DNA of 64,000 nt from an uncultured Bacilli bacterium (GTDB taxonomy: Bacteria > Bacillota_I > Bacilli_A > RF39 > UBA660): contig CAJTLN010000004.1 in the NCBI GenBank assembly GCA_910577505.1, positions 1 to 64,000 on the forward strand, in the 5' to 3' direction. The translations under genes and the position numbers were made by a program. The number at the start of each line of letters is the position of its first letter. Within the stretch, counting starts at the first letter, position 1. Shown here piece after piece: positions 8,249 to 17,127 of the stretch. The notes under the pieces are model-generated. The model did no database searches, was not told the origin of the DNA, and worked only from the letters and a program-made list of their open reading frames with translations.

Positions 8249-9036
8249 TACAATAAATTCACTCCTTCTATAACTCCTTTACCTAAATTATTTCCATCAC
8301 TAACAGCATTTTCATTTATTGGTGATAACTTAATAAAGAAATAATCTTTATCAAAATATTCATTTAATTTATCTATATCAAAATCATCAGTATCAACTAA
8401 TGTTAAATTAATAGTTGTTTTTAAATTACTCTTTGTTCTAATTTGACCTAATTCAGGAATTGTCAATTTCCTAACAAATGGAATTAACCAATTTCTTTTA
8501 TCTCCATCTAATGAATGTAATGATATCTGCAACGTAATATTATCCTTAATCCAACTAAAGTCACTATCTCTAACTCCAATAGTTGAAATATAATGATGAA
8601 CATTAGGATACATCTCATTAATCATTTTAATAGCTTTTTTAACTTCATCTATATTTAAGAAAGGTTCTCCCATTCTTGTATAATTTATTTTAAATTCTTG
8701 TGAATCTTTTGGATCATAATCTGGATTCTTATCTAATATAAATTTAACTTGTTCAACTATTTCTTCTGCTGTTAAATTTCTATATTTCTTTAACTGACCA
8801 GTTGCACAAAATTTACATCTAACAGGACATCCACTCATACATGAAACTCCTATCATCCATCTTTCTTTTCTACTACCTACTTCATAACTAGCTAACTTAT
8901 TTTGCTTTTTACCTATTGCATCTTTTGTATAGTATGGTAAAAAAGTATCTGTAACTTCTAAAGGATAATCATCCTCTGTTCTAAGTGCATAAACTGTTCC
9001 ATTTGCAAACTTTCTTGATTTAACTTCTCTTAACAT
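8248..9036 (-). CDS. RlmN/Cfr-like radical SAM protein lacking C-terminal tail
   Basis: 262 aa from the ATG at 9036 (preceded by GAAGAAAGAAGAG; the in-frame GTG at 9060 has no binding site). GCPVRCKFCATGQLKKYRNL and TAEEIVEQV match RlmN/Cfr (GCxxxCxFCxTGxxGxxRNLxxxEIxxQV), YTRMGEPFLN matches GMGEPLLN, and ISTIGVRD and LQISLHSLD match VSTxG and LAxSLHA. RlmN proteins are about 350 aa; here the N-terminal domain is short (about 70 aa) and the C-terminus stops after FIKLSPINENAVSDG, before the segment that normally carries the methyl-carrier Cys (ACGQL). The second catalytic Cys (Cys118 of E. coli RlmN, seven residues before the first cluster Cys) is Gly here, with a Cys three residues further on (IGVSCMSGC). 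It is therefore not a normal 23S rRNA methylase by itself; see the ACGQL peptide at 6911. Confidence 0.85.
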   Translation of the reverse strand: MLREVKSRKFANGTVYALRTEDDYPLEVTDTFLPYYTKDAIGKKQNKLASYEVGSRKERWMIGVSCMSGCPVRCKFCATGQLKKYRNLTAEEIVEQVKFILDKNPDYDPKDSQEFKINYTRMGEPFLNIDEVKKAIKMINEMYPNVHHYISTIGVRDSDFSWIKDNITLQISLHSLDGDKRNWLIPFVRKLTIPELGQIRTKSNLKTTINLTLVDTDDFDIDKLNEYFDKDYFFIKLSPINENAVSDGNNLGKGVIEGVNLL

Positions 9037-9100
9037 TTTAATCTCTTCTTTCTTCTTCACATTTTATTAATATCAATTATCAAAAAAATATTTTTTTCTT

Positions 9101-9173
9101 TATTAATAACATTATATTAATAACAATTCAAAAAGTCAACATGTTTTTAACAAAAAATTAATAACTTGTTATT
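9101..9173 (-). promoter_or_regulatory. Promoter with repeat operators for radical SAM operon
   Basis: On the minus strand TTGACT (9134-9139) and TATAAT (9111-9116) are separated by 17 bp. Two 11-bp direct repeats TGTTATTAATA (9101-9111 and 9115-9125, period 14) overlap the -10 region, a third partial copy lies at 9157-9165, and a perfect inverted repeat AATAAC-TT-GTTATT sits at 9160-9173 upstream of -35. This looks like a repressor-controlled promoter; no regulator gene is adjacent. Confidence 0.65.
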
Positions 9174-9191
9174 TATTCTATTTTATTACAT

Positions 9192-9219
9192 AAAAAAAGT
9201 TCAAGATATTTGAACTTTT
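9192..9219 (-). terminator. Terminator of AI-2E-type permease operon
   Basis: Inverted repeat AAAGTTCAA / TTGAACTTT with a 5-nt loop (GATAT), immediately at the stop codon of the permease gene and followed on the minus strand by a T run. Confidence 0.75.
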
Positions 9220-10471
9220 AATTACTTTTAACACTCTTACTTTCTTTTATATAAATAGGTTTTCCTGTTTTTTCATCAATATAATCTATATTTTCATAAT
9301 CTTTACTATCTACAGGTAAATTCTTACTTTCTAATTTCTTTTTAATCAAACCATTAACAAATGAATAAAGTATTGAGAAGATTGGTACACCTATTATCAT
9401 ACCAACCATACCAAATAATCCACCAAATATTAATAAAGAAAATAATACCCAAAAACTACTTAAACCAGTTTTACCACCTAATATCTTAGGACCAATAATA
9501 TTACCATCTATTTGTTGCAATATAAATATAAATATCAAGAATCCAACACATTTACCAGGATCTACTAATAATATTAAAAATGCACTTGGTATTGCACCAA
9601 TAAATGGTCCAAAATATGGAATTATATTTGTAACACCTACTATAACAGATATAACTAAAGCATAAGGCATTTTAAACCATACCATAATGAAAAAACATAA
9701 AATTCCAATAATTAAACTATCTACTAACTTACCTGAAAAAAATCCACCAAAAACTTTATCTGTATAATTAAAATTTTCTAAAATAATATTAACTCTCTCA
9801 TTATCAAAGAAAGTATATAGTAGTTTTTTTATCTGTGCTTTAAATTTCTCTTTATCAAATAAAACATATATTGAAATAATATATCCAATAATTAAATTAT
9901 ATAAAAATTTTAGAGTTCCAAATATACTATTTCCTAAAATTGTCATAAAATCATTAAATGTACCATTATTAAGCCATGAATTTAAGAATTCTGAAAATCT
10001 TCCATAATTATTGTTAATAAAATCTCTAAATTCTTGACTACCTCCAAATAATTTTATTAATAATTCTTTACTATTACTCAAATAAACATTAATATTTGTT
10101 GCTAACATTTGTAAACTCTTTATAACTTCTGGTATCAAGAAACTTATACATGTTACTAAAATACCAACAAATAAGATAGTACTAGTAAATAAAGATAAAA
10201 CTCTTGAAGCTTTTCCTGTATTCTTTTTTTTAAATATTTTTTTTAAAATAATTTTATAAACGTTATTATCGATAAATCTAACAATCGGATTCATTACATA
10301 AGCAAGTGCTAAGCCATATATAAAAGGCATTAAAATAGTAACAATTGTCTTTATAAAGTTAGCAATATATTCCCATCTATAAAAAGCAAAGAATAACAAT
10401 ATTAAAGCTGCAAAGACACAAAATAATGTTATTCCCCAAGCAATATACTTATTTTGCATTTTATCTTTCAT
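9218..10471 (-). CDS. AI-2E family transporter (PerM/YdiK-type)
   Basis: 417 aa polytopic membrane protein of the AI-2E/UPF0118 family. Two N-terminal membrane segments (about 10-60), a cytoplasmic stretch, then further segments including GVTNIIPYFGPFIGAIPSAF (the family-typical NxIPYxGPxIG motif, about residues 285-305) and GLFGMVGMIIGVPIF near the end. The family exports small molecules or acts as a Na+/H+ antiporter in some members; the substrate here is unknown. ATG at 10471 preferred; the open frame extends to a TTG at 10492 inside the upstream gene. It is the last gene of a unit with the two redox genes upstream. Confidence 0.88.
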   Translation of the reverse strand: MKDKMQNKYIAWGITLFCVFAALILLFFAFYRWEYIANFIKTIVTILMPFIYGLALAYVMNPIVRFIDNNVYKIILKKIFKKKNTGKASRVLSLFTSTILFVGILVTCISFLIPEVIKSLQMLATNINVYLSNSKELLIKLFGGSQEFRDFINNNYGRFSEFLNSWLNNGTFNDFMTILGNSIFGTLKFLYNLIIGYIISIYVLFDKEKFKAQIKKLLYTFFDNERVNIILENFNYTDKVFGGFFSGKLVDSLIIGILCFFIMVWFKMPYALVISVIVGVTNIIPYFGPFIGAIPSAFLILLVDPGKCVGFLIFIFILQQIDGNIIGPKILGGKTGLSSFWVLFSLLIFGGLFGMVGMIIGVPIFSILYSFVNGLIKKKLESKNLPVDSKDYENIDYIDEKTGKPIYIKESKSVKSN

Positions 10472-10481
10472 AAAATCATCT

Positions 10482-11636
10482 CTATCTAACAATTATTTCA
10501 ATATCACTCTTTGGATAAGTTGCACATGGATGAATATAATTATATTTTTTATCAGCCATAGTTCTCTTATCATTAACAATCTTAACTTCACCTTTAAGAA
10601 GTTCACTACGACAGAAACCACAACTACCATTCTGACATTTACTAGGTAAATAAATATCACTTTCTTCAATTGCTTTCATAATTGTTTTGTTATTATAACA
10701 TGGTATTTCATATTTTTCATCTTTTATATAAAGAATTAAATTATATTTAACCACTTTTCTAATATTACATCTTGGTAAAAAGTTATCATATCTAATAAAC
10801 TTTTTTGGAATACTTAAGTCTTTTAATTCATTATCCAGATATTTTAATAATCCTTCATTACCTGCAATAAATATACTTGTATTACCAGAATCATATTCTT
10901 TTTTTATTTTATCTAATGAAACAAATCCAGACATATATCCTGCTTTTTTTTCTTCACTTAAAACAATATTAACTTTTACTTTATTAGAGACTTCATTATA
11001 TTCTAAAAGCTTCTTTTTAAAAACTAAATCTTTTTCATTTTTCTCGCTATAAAAAATTGTTAGCTTATAATTATCAACACCATCTATAATAGCTTTAATC
11101 ATTGAATAGATTGGCATTATTCCACCATCTGAAACAATAGCAATAACATTTTCTTCATCTCTCATTGATTCCCAGTAAAATGTACCAAAAGGACTAGATA
11201 TAGAAAGTCTATCCCCCTCAGTAAGATTATTAAACAAATAGTTTGAAACTATATCTTCTTCATCATTTTTTACTGTAATACTATATTCTCCAGATAAACT
11301 TTGAAGTGGACTACAAGTTAGACTATAAGGACGAGTATATTTAATTCCATTTATATTAACATCAACTGCTATTTTTTGTCCTGCTCTAAATAAAGGCAAT
11401 TCATTTTCTTTTATATTGTTAAGTACTATAGTTTTATAATTACTTATCTCATCTTTTATTTCTTTTACATTAACAATAATACTTGAAGGTTTTATCTCTC
11501 TAGCTATTTCATTAGTCTTATGGTTTTCATTAATGATCATATCTTCTCCACTATTCAACCAATTAGTTCTAGAATCACTTATCTTTTTAAATTTCTTTTC
11601 ATCAAATGATTTTAAAAGAGTTGTTTTATCTTCCAT
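10482..11636 (-). CDS. Flavin reductase fused to [2Fe-2S] ferredoxin
   Basis: 384 aa. After a unique N-terminal 50 residues comes a ferredoxin-NAD(P) reductase module: FAD-binding RPYSLTC (about 115), phosphate-binding and NAD-binding SDGGIMPIYSMIKA (about 170) and FIAGNEG. The C-terminal 90 residues form a plant-type [2Fe-2S] ferredoxin with KCQNGSCGFC (CX4CX2C) and a fourth Cys in IHPCATYP. Such proteins move electrons from NAD(P)H through FAD and the cluster to a partner. The partner is presumably the CrtI-like flavoprotein upstream, with which it overlaps by 11 nt. A strong binding site (AGGGAGGAAG) precedes the ATG. Confidence 0.85.
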   Translation of the reverse strand: MEDKTTLLKSFDEKKFKKISDSRTNWLNSGEDMIINENHKTNEIAREIKPSSIIVNVKEIKDEISNYKTIVLNNIKENELPLFRAGQKIAVDVNINGIKYTRPYSLTCSPLQSLSGEYSITVKNDEEDIVSNYLFNNLTEGDRLSISSPFGTFYWESMRDEENVIAIVSDGGIMPIYSMIKAIIDGVDNYKLTIFYSEKNEKDLVFKKKLLEYNEVSNKVKVNIVLSEEKKAGYMSGFVSLDKIKKEYDSGNTSIFIAGNEGLLKYLDNELKDLSIPKKFIRYDNFLPRCNIRKVVKYNLILYIKDEKYEIPCYNNKTIMKAIEESDIYLPSKCQNGSCGFCRSELLKGEVKIVNDKRTMADKKYNYIHPCATYPKSDIEIIVR

Positions 11637-13155
11637 TTTCTTCCTCCCTAATATTATCCATTATTGTATCTTTACAATCTATTCCAGAAATTATTGAAGA
11701 ATTATAATTATAAGCATCTCCATCAAAACCACCACATACAAATAATCCTTCTATATAATGTTCTTTATCTTTATTCAAAATTCTAGGTAGCATATCATCA
11801 TTTCCATCTAATAGATATCCATACATACAACCTTCTGGAAAATCATTTACCATTGCATTATTAACAGGACTTACTATTTCCATTTCTTCAATGTAATCAG
11901 TAATTTTTATTTTTGTATTTTTTTCAAAAACATCAATTAATCTTTGAGATATTTCTTTTACATCAGTAAAATACCTTTCATTTTCTACATATTCACCAAA
12001 ACAATCTTCAAAATAAATTGTTGTCAAACTTAATGCACACGTTCCAATTGGGGAAATATCTTTATTAGCAATATTATGTACTATAGCAATTTGATTACCA
12101 GATAATAATTCTTTCATTCTACTATATTCAACATCACTATCTAATGATTGATACAATAAATAAGTGTAATTATTTAATCCCAATTCTTCAGCACTTCTAT
12201 TTAAACCTAAATTAACTGTTAATGTTCTACCACCTAATTTTCTGCTATTAACGTTTTTAAACGCCTCTCTAGGTACTACTGAAGGATCTAATAACTTTCC
12301 ATAAACATTATTTAAACTAGAATTAACAATTACATTATTAGAATAATATAATGTTCCATCTTCTAGTTTTACACCATTAACTTTATTATCATCAGTCAAT
12401 ATTCTTACAACTTTACTATTTAACTTTAGTTCTCCCCCACGTTCTAAATAACTATTCAATAGAGTAAGAGATATATCATAATTATTATAAGTAGGAACTG
12501 AATAGCCATATTGAACTAAATCTAATAAGAATGTTGCATATGTAACAAAAGAGATTTGTGTTTCACTATTTCCTAAAAATACCCACATTGAATTTATTAT
12601 TTCTTGTGCTTCTAAAGGCATACTTATTGCATCCAAAACTTTACTAACTGAATAACAAGAGACTTTTAAGAAATTAATATAATTTTCTTTTAAATAATTA
12701 TAATCAATATTTTTATAATTTTCTTTAACATATTTCATTGCCTCGCGACATTCTAAAGCTAATTCAAAGAAAATATTTACAGTTTCCATAGAATTTGGTA
12801 CTAATTCATTTAATTTTTTTGTAAATTCTTCAATACCAAAAGGCATGATAAAATCATGATTATGTGTTATAACTCTAAAAAGGTTTGGTACTTCTGATAG
12901 CTTTATTTCATCATAAACTCCACATTGTTCAAGAACTTTTCCCAATTTATAGTTACTTACACTTTCACTGCCTAAATATAAATTATGTATTGAATTACCA
13001 AATTCAAATCTTCCAATTTTAGAATATCCAGACGTTCCTCCAATATTGTTATGTTCATCTAATAACAAAACTTTTAGTCCTTCATTAATCAATGATAAAG
13101 CGCTAACTAAGCCACTATTTCCTGTTCCTACAACTATAGCATCATAATTATTCAT
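11626..13155 (-). CDS. CrtI/phytoene-desaturase-like FAD oxidoreductase
   Basis: 509 aa. The N-terminal dinucleotide-binding motif is VVGTGNSGLVSALSLINEGL followed by LLLDEHNNIGGTS (GxGxxG...E plus GG), typical of the amine oxidase/CrtI superfamily. The C-terminal motif is GLFVCGGFDGDAYNYNSS (GGxxxGxG-like FAD contact, here less Gly-rich). Family members desaturate, saturate or isomerise polyenes (phytoene desaturase, carotenoid isomerase, retinol saturase). No carotenoid synthase (CrtB/CrtM) is in the window, so a carotenoid role is not supported. It overlaps the flavin/[2Fe-2S] reductase gene, which could supply electrons, making a reductive (saturase-type) reaction plausible. Confidence 0.8.
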   Translation of the reverse strand: MNNYDAIVVGTGNSGLVSALSLINEGLKVLLLDEHNNIGGTSGYSKIGRFEFGNSIHNLYLGSESVSNYKLGKVLEQCGVYDEIKLSEVPNLFRVITHNHDFIMPFGIEEFTKKLNELVPNSMETVNIFFELALECREAMKYVKENYKNIDYNYLKENYINFLKVSCYSVSKVLDAISMPLEAQEIINSMWVFLGNSETQISFVTYATFLLDLVQYGYSVPTYNNYDISLTLLNSYLERGGELKLNSKVVRILTDDNKVNGVKLEDGTLYYSNNVIVNSSLNNVYGKLLDPSVVPREAFKNVNSRKLGGRTLTVNLGLNRSAEELGLNNYTYLLYQSLDSDVEYSRMKELLSGNQIAIVHNIANKDISPIGTCALSLTTIYFEDCFGEYVENERYFTDVKEISQRLIDVFEKNTKIKITDYIEEMEIVSPVNNAMVNDFPEGCMYGYLLDGNDDMLPRILNKDKEHYIEGLFVCGGFDGDAYNYNSSIISGIDCKDTIMDNIREEENGR

Positions 13156-13189
13156 AACACACCCTCTATTCTTAAAATATTATATCATA

Positions 13190-13214
13190 AAAAGAGCATT
13201 TCTACTGCTCTTTT
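13190..13214 (-). terminator. Terminator after ABC permease
   Basis: 8-bp stem AAAAGAGC / GCTCTTTT with a 9-nt loop, overlapping the stop codon of the ABC permease gene. Confidence 0.75.
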
Positions 13215-14793
13215 AATTAAATAATCCCCTAATTAATTTATTTCTATTTATTAGTAAATATATATATTCAATAATAACCAATAACAATAACGCTAAAACA
13301 TAACTTCCTAGTAATAATTTATATTGTCTATATACAGGTATAAAAAATGGACCAAAACTTATTATAATTGATAAGAAAGAAGGAACCATTACTAAGAATC
13401 TCTGTTTAATAATCGAATTATCATCTAATTCATTTTTTTCAATAAATCTATAATCTAAAATAAGAGATGTAAAACTAATAAATAATAACGCTACAAAAGG
13501 CAATAAATAACTAAATATAATCCCCCACTTTGATAAATCTAAAAAATACCATATAATAGTTCCATTTATTATTACAAAAATTCCACCTATAATAATATTA
13601 GTTAACCACTTACCAAGTAATATTTTTGTCATACTTATAGGCATTGTTCGTAGCATTTGCATATTTTCTTTTTCCAAACTCATAGAAGATATAGCTGACC
13701 CAGTTGCAGTAGAAAATAAACATAATAAGGTTGGTACATATAAATTAATATATATATCAAAATTTTCAATATCATATAACTTACTTATATCAAATACTAA
13801 AAATACGACTAATAATAAAACACTTAATGAAAGAAGTCCTCCAAATGAATTCCTTAAATAAAATTTATTACTAAATAAATTATTTAACTCTTTTCTCAAT
13901 AATCCAAATACTTTATGTAAATTATAAGTCTTTTTATATTTAAATATTTCTTTTTTCTCTATTCCTTTAAGTAATGAACATATTTTCAAATAATTTTTAG
14001 ATATAAATAAAGAATATATATATATAATTACTATAGGAATAACTATTAAAATAATAAAATATATAATATTTTCATATCTTAAACTATTATTAAATAAATA
14101 GCTCAAAGGATAAATATAATATATTTTATTTATTATTGAACTAATTAACGAATCGATATTACTACTTCTAACATCTTTAAAAATATATAATAAAAATAAA
14201 ATAATTACTATTATAATTAATAACTTTATTATTTTATAAATAATATTATTACCACTTTTTAATTTAAAATAGTCATTGACATATGAAATAATTGTTGAAA
14301 TTACAATTGGTATAAAAGGTATAATTAAAGTACTTAAAATATACATCATTATAAAAGTATCACTTATATTTTTTATAAAATGACCATAACTAAAAATACT
14401 AGCTAGCATTATTATTCCTGTAAATACTAAATTTCTTAAATATATAACAAAAAGTTTACTGAATAGTATTTGCTGTCTAGTAACAGGTAAAGAGAATAAC
14501 ATTTCATTGTCTTTATTTTTAAATATAATTGGTTCTATAATCCATAAATCCATTCCCAAACATAATATAGTACTAACAATAAAACCTAAATTTAATATTA
14601 ACATCTTATCATCTAAGTTTAAAAATAAAAATAAATGATATATTAAATAACCATATATAATAGCTATTAATCCAGTCATAACTGTTTTTTTCTCTAAATT
14701 GCTTTTTACTCCATCCATTCTTGCAACTTTTATTTTATTAATATCAAAAAGTCCCAATAGATTAACCATTATTAATTTAAATAACTTATTCAT
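13213..14793 (-). CDS. ABC transporter permease (ABC-2-type)
   Basis: 526 aa, about 12 hydrophobic segments in two halves, each half opening with a cytoplasmic stretch (KKTVMTGLIAIIYGYLIYH; later SAISSMSLEKENMQMLRTMP). The sequence LPVTRQQILFSKLF and later MPISMTKILLGKWL are the amphipathic helix plus (G/S)K pattern of ABC-2 exporters, where the permease meets the ATPase; having it twice suggests an internal duplication, that is, a fused pair of permease domains. It overlaps the ATPase gene by 8 nt. Substrate unknown. Confidence 0.82.
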   Translation of the reverse strand: MNKLFKLIMVNLLGLFDINKIKVARMDGVKSNLEKKTVMTGLIAIIYGYLIYHLFLFLNLDDKMLILNLGFIVSTILCLGMDLWIIEPIIFKNKDNEMLFSLPVTRQQILFSKLFVIYLRNLVFTGIIMLASIFSYGHFIKNISDTFIMMYILSTLIIPFIPIVISTIISYVNDYFKLKSGNNIIYKIIKLLIIIVIILFLLYIFKDVRSSNIDSLISSIINKIYYIYPLSYLFNNSLRYENIIYFIILIVIPIVIIYIYSLFISKNYLKICSLLKGIEKKEIFKYKKTYNLHKVFGLLRKELNNLFSNKFYLRNSFGGLLSLSVLLLVVFLVFDISKLYDIENFDIYINLYVPTLLCLFSTATGSAISSMSLEKENMQMLRTMPISMTKILLGKWLTNIIIGGIFVIINGTIIWYFLDLSKWGIIFSYLLPFVALLFISFTSLILDYRFIEKNELDDNSIIKQRFLVMVPSFLSIIISFGPFFIPVYRQYKLLLGSYVLALLLLVIIEYIYLLINRNKLIRGLFN

Positions 14794-15502
14794 CTTCTAC
14801 AACAAGCTCCATAAATATTTCTTCTAATGTTTTATCTTTAATTATTCTATCCATATCTCCATCAACAATTAGTTTGCCATTTTTTATTATAGCTATTCTA
14901 TTACATAGTCTTTCTGCAACATCTAAAACATGAGTTGAAAAGAAAATTATTTTTCCTTCTCTTGCTTTTTCCCTTAGAAGTTCTTTCAAAGTATAAGAAG
15001 CTTTAGGATCCAATCCAACAAAAGGTTCATCTAATACATACAATTTAGGATTATGCATAAATGCTGCAATTAATACAAGTTTTTGTTTCATTCCATGCGA
15101 ATAACTGCTTATTAAATTATTTAATTCATCATAAAGTTCAAACTTATTTGCATATTCTTTAATAGCTAATTCTCGTTCTTTATAAGTTAACTCATATATA
15201 TCAGCAATAAAATTAAGATACTGAATACCTGTTAAATGTTCATATAATATTGGATTATCTGGAACGTATGCAATCATACTTTTATACTTAATTGGATTTT
15301 TTAAAATACTTACTTTATCAAGTAATATATCACCTTCAGTAATATGGTTTATTCCAACAATCGATTTAATCGTTGTTGTTTTACCTACACCATTCCTCCC
15401 AACAAAAGCATAAATATCACCATCTCTTACAGATAAATTTAAATTATCAATTACTTTTTTTCCTTTAAAATATTCCAAACTATAATTTTTTATTTGTAAC
15501 AT
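14786..15502 (-). CDS. ABC transporter ATP-binding protein
   Basis: 238 aa nucleotide-binding domain: Walker A GRNGVGKTTT (about 35-44), Q-loop region MIAYVPDNPILYEHL, signature SYSHGMKQKL (variant of LSGGQ), Walker B LYVLDEPFVGLDP and switch His in FFSTHVLD. It follows the ABC-2 exporter type (CcmA/EcsA-like). Coupled to the permease downstream (8-nt overlap) and to the PH-like membrane protein upstream (TAATG). Confidence 0.92.
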   Translation of the reverse strand: MLQIKNYSLEYFKGKKVIDNLNLSVRDGDIYAFVGRNGVGKTTTIKSIVGINHITEGDILLDKVSILKNPIKYKSMIAYVPDNPILYEHLTGIQYLNFIADIYELTYKERELAIKEYANKFELYDELNNLISSYSHGMKQKLVLIAAFMHNPKLYVLDEPFVGLDPKASYTLKELLREKAREGKIIFFSTHVLDVAERLCNRIAIIKNGKLIVDGDMDRIIKDKTLEEIFMELVVEDE

Positions 15503-16032
15503 TAGAAATCACCCTTATCAACTATTTTTTGAATATTTTTTAACTTTACATATATTTCTTTACTATTTTCTTTAAACTTCTTTGCCCCAGGACCTATCAT
15601 ATTACTACTAAATAAAACTTTTACCCTTTTTAATTGTCCAGTATTTGATAAAAAAGAAACATTAACCATTGTCATATAAAATATCTTTCTTACAGTTAAG
15701 TATTTTATTTTATCAAATGGAATTTCATAGACTTCTTTTTCTCTATAACCTATATGTTTAAATTTCACATAAACAATCCTATTCTCCGTTAATGCTAAAC
15801 CAGCTTTACGACTCCCAATATATAAAAATAAACTAATCAACAAAGTAAAATAAATAACATAATATAAAACTAAATTAATTCTAGCTACAACAACATTTAA
15901 AAAATCAAATATAACTAAAAATATTAAAAAAAGGATAATAGTGTTCCCATACCAATTAGCATATACAACATTCTTAACTTTCTCTTCACTAAATCTCTGC
16001 ATTTTATTTATAAACATTTCATAACTAAACAT
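15502..16032 (-). CDS. Membrane protein with PH-like domain
   Basis: 176 aa. Two closely spaced transmembrane segments (about 27-47 and 53-72), then a soluble part with ALTENRIVYVKFKHIGYREK and EIPFDKIKYLTVRK, the strand pattern of bacterial PH-like (bPH/YdbT-type) domains. It has a good binding site (AGGTGG) and is the first gene of the ABC unit. It may be an accessory subunit of the exporter; this is inferred from coupling only. Confidence 0.6.
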   Translation of the reverse strand: MFSYEMFINKMQRFSEEKVKNVVYANWYGNTIILFLIFLVIFDFLNVVVARINLVLYYVIYFTLLISLFLYIGSRKAGLALTENRIVYVKFKHIGYREKEVYEIPFDKIKYLTVRKIFYMTMVNVSFLSNTGQLKRVKVLFSSNMIGPGAKKFKENSKEIYVKLKNIQKIVDKGDF

Positions 16033-16086
16033 AGTACCACCTAAAAAAATTATACCATATAAAAAAGTATTATCACTAATACTTTC

Positions 16087-17127
16087 TTATTTATTTTTTA
16101 CTTTATAATCTTTTAATAATTTAGATAAACTACAATCATCGTCATCTTCTATGACTTCAAATACACATTTACCTTTTTGAACTACTTCAGCCGGAAATAT
16201 AGTTCCATCTTCTGTTACTAATAAAATATTATCCCCATCTATTCCATAACACAAATAATAACTTCCAAGTGTTACTTTTTCTAGTAGAGTCTCTTCTCTA
16301 CCTATATATTTTACTTTATAAAAACTTTTAAACTCTTTTTTACGTAATGCAAGTAATGCTGCATATGTATGTTTACAATAATAATTAGCTTTACAATTAC
16401 ACCACATTATTACATAACCTTCACTAACTGGATCTAATACAACTAAATTAGAGCCTCTATCTTCAACTATTGCCAAATACTTATTATTTACTTTCTCTAA
16501 AAAAGTAACTTTACCATTATCATAAAGTTTAGTACCAGCTTCAAGACTTATAGGTCTAAATAGCTTAATTGCATCTCCTTCAAACAAATCAAACCTTACT
16601 GGTTTAGTATAATTAAACTTTTCTTCTGTTCCATCAAATTTACCAAATATTTCATTCAAAAAAACTTCCATACTTCTTGGTAAATAAGCAAAAATCATAG
16701 CCAAAGGATCAATAAGTTGTTTCCACTCTAATGGCAAAAATCTATCAAATATATATTCTCTAGGTTCTTCCTTAAAATAACTCAATATTTCAACTCTATC
16801 ACCTATTATATCTTCATCAAAACTATAAGAATTATCATATTCAACAGCAATCATCTTCTCAACAATTTTCATTGATAAATACTTTGTTACCATTTGAATA
16901 TTAATATAATCTTCTATATGCTTTTCGTCAAAAAAATTTAAATCAACCCATACAATTTTATAAACAGATAATTTCTTTATATAATCAAATCTAATATAAA
17001 TATTATTATTGTTATAGTTTGATAAATAAATAGACATAACCAGTTCATGACCTTTTTTCAATAAATATTCATTTATTTTATCAAATATACTTTTATTTTT
17101 ATCTCTATTAAACAACATTTCTACCAT
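16087..17127 (-). CDS. SWIM zinc-finger protein of unknown function
   Basis: 346 aa. At about residues 240-260 the sequence VIMWCNCKANYYCKHTYAAL fits the SWIM zinc-finger pattern CxCxnCxH. SWIM fingers are found in bacterial ATPase-associated and recombination-associated proteins and bind nucleic acid or protein. The N-terminal 230 residues and the C-terminal tail (TLGSYYLCYGIDGDNILLVT; Asp-rich EDDDDCS) are not recognised. The start codon abuts the stop of the upstream PF06541 gene (TAGATG). Confidence 0.65.
   Translation of the reverse strand: MVEMLFNRDKNKSIFDKINEYLLKKGHELVMSIYLSNYNNNNIYIRFDYIKKLSVYKIVWVDLNFFDEKHIEDYINIQMVTKYLSMKIVEKMIAVEYDNSYSFDEDIIGDRVEILSYFKEEPREYIFDRFLPLEWKQLIDPLAMIFAYLPRSMEVFLNEIFGKFDGTEEKFNYTKPVRFDLFEGDAIKLFRPISLEAGTKLYDNGKVTFLEKVNNKYLAIVEDRGSNLVVLDPVSEGYVIMWCNCKANYYCKHTYAALLALRKKEFKSFYKVKYIGREETLLEKVTLGSYYLCYGIDGDNILLVTEDGTIFPAEVVQKGKCVFEVIEDDDDCSLSKLLKDYKVKNK

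Noticed and set aside
7009..9036. Split RlmN caused by sequencing frameshift
   Set aside because: Two complete genes lie between the enzyme and the ACGQL peptide, and the peptide has its own strong ribosome site.
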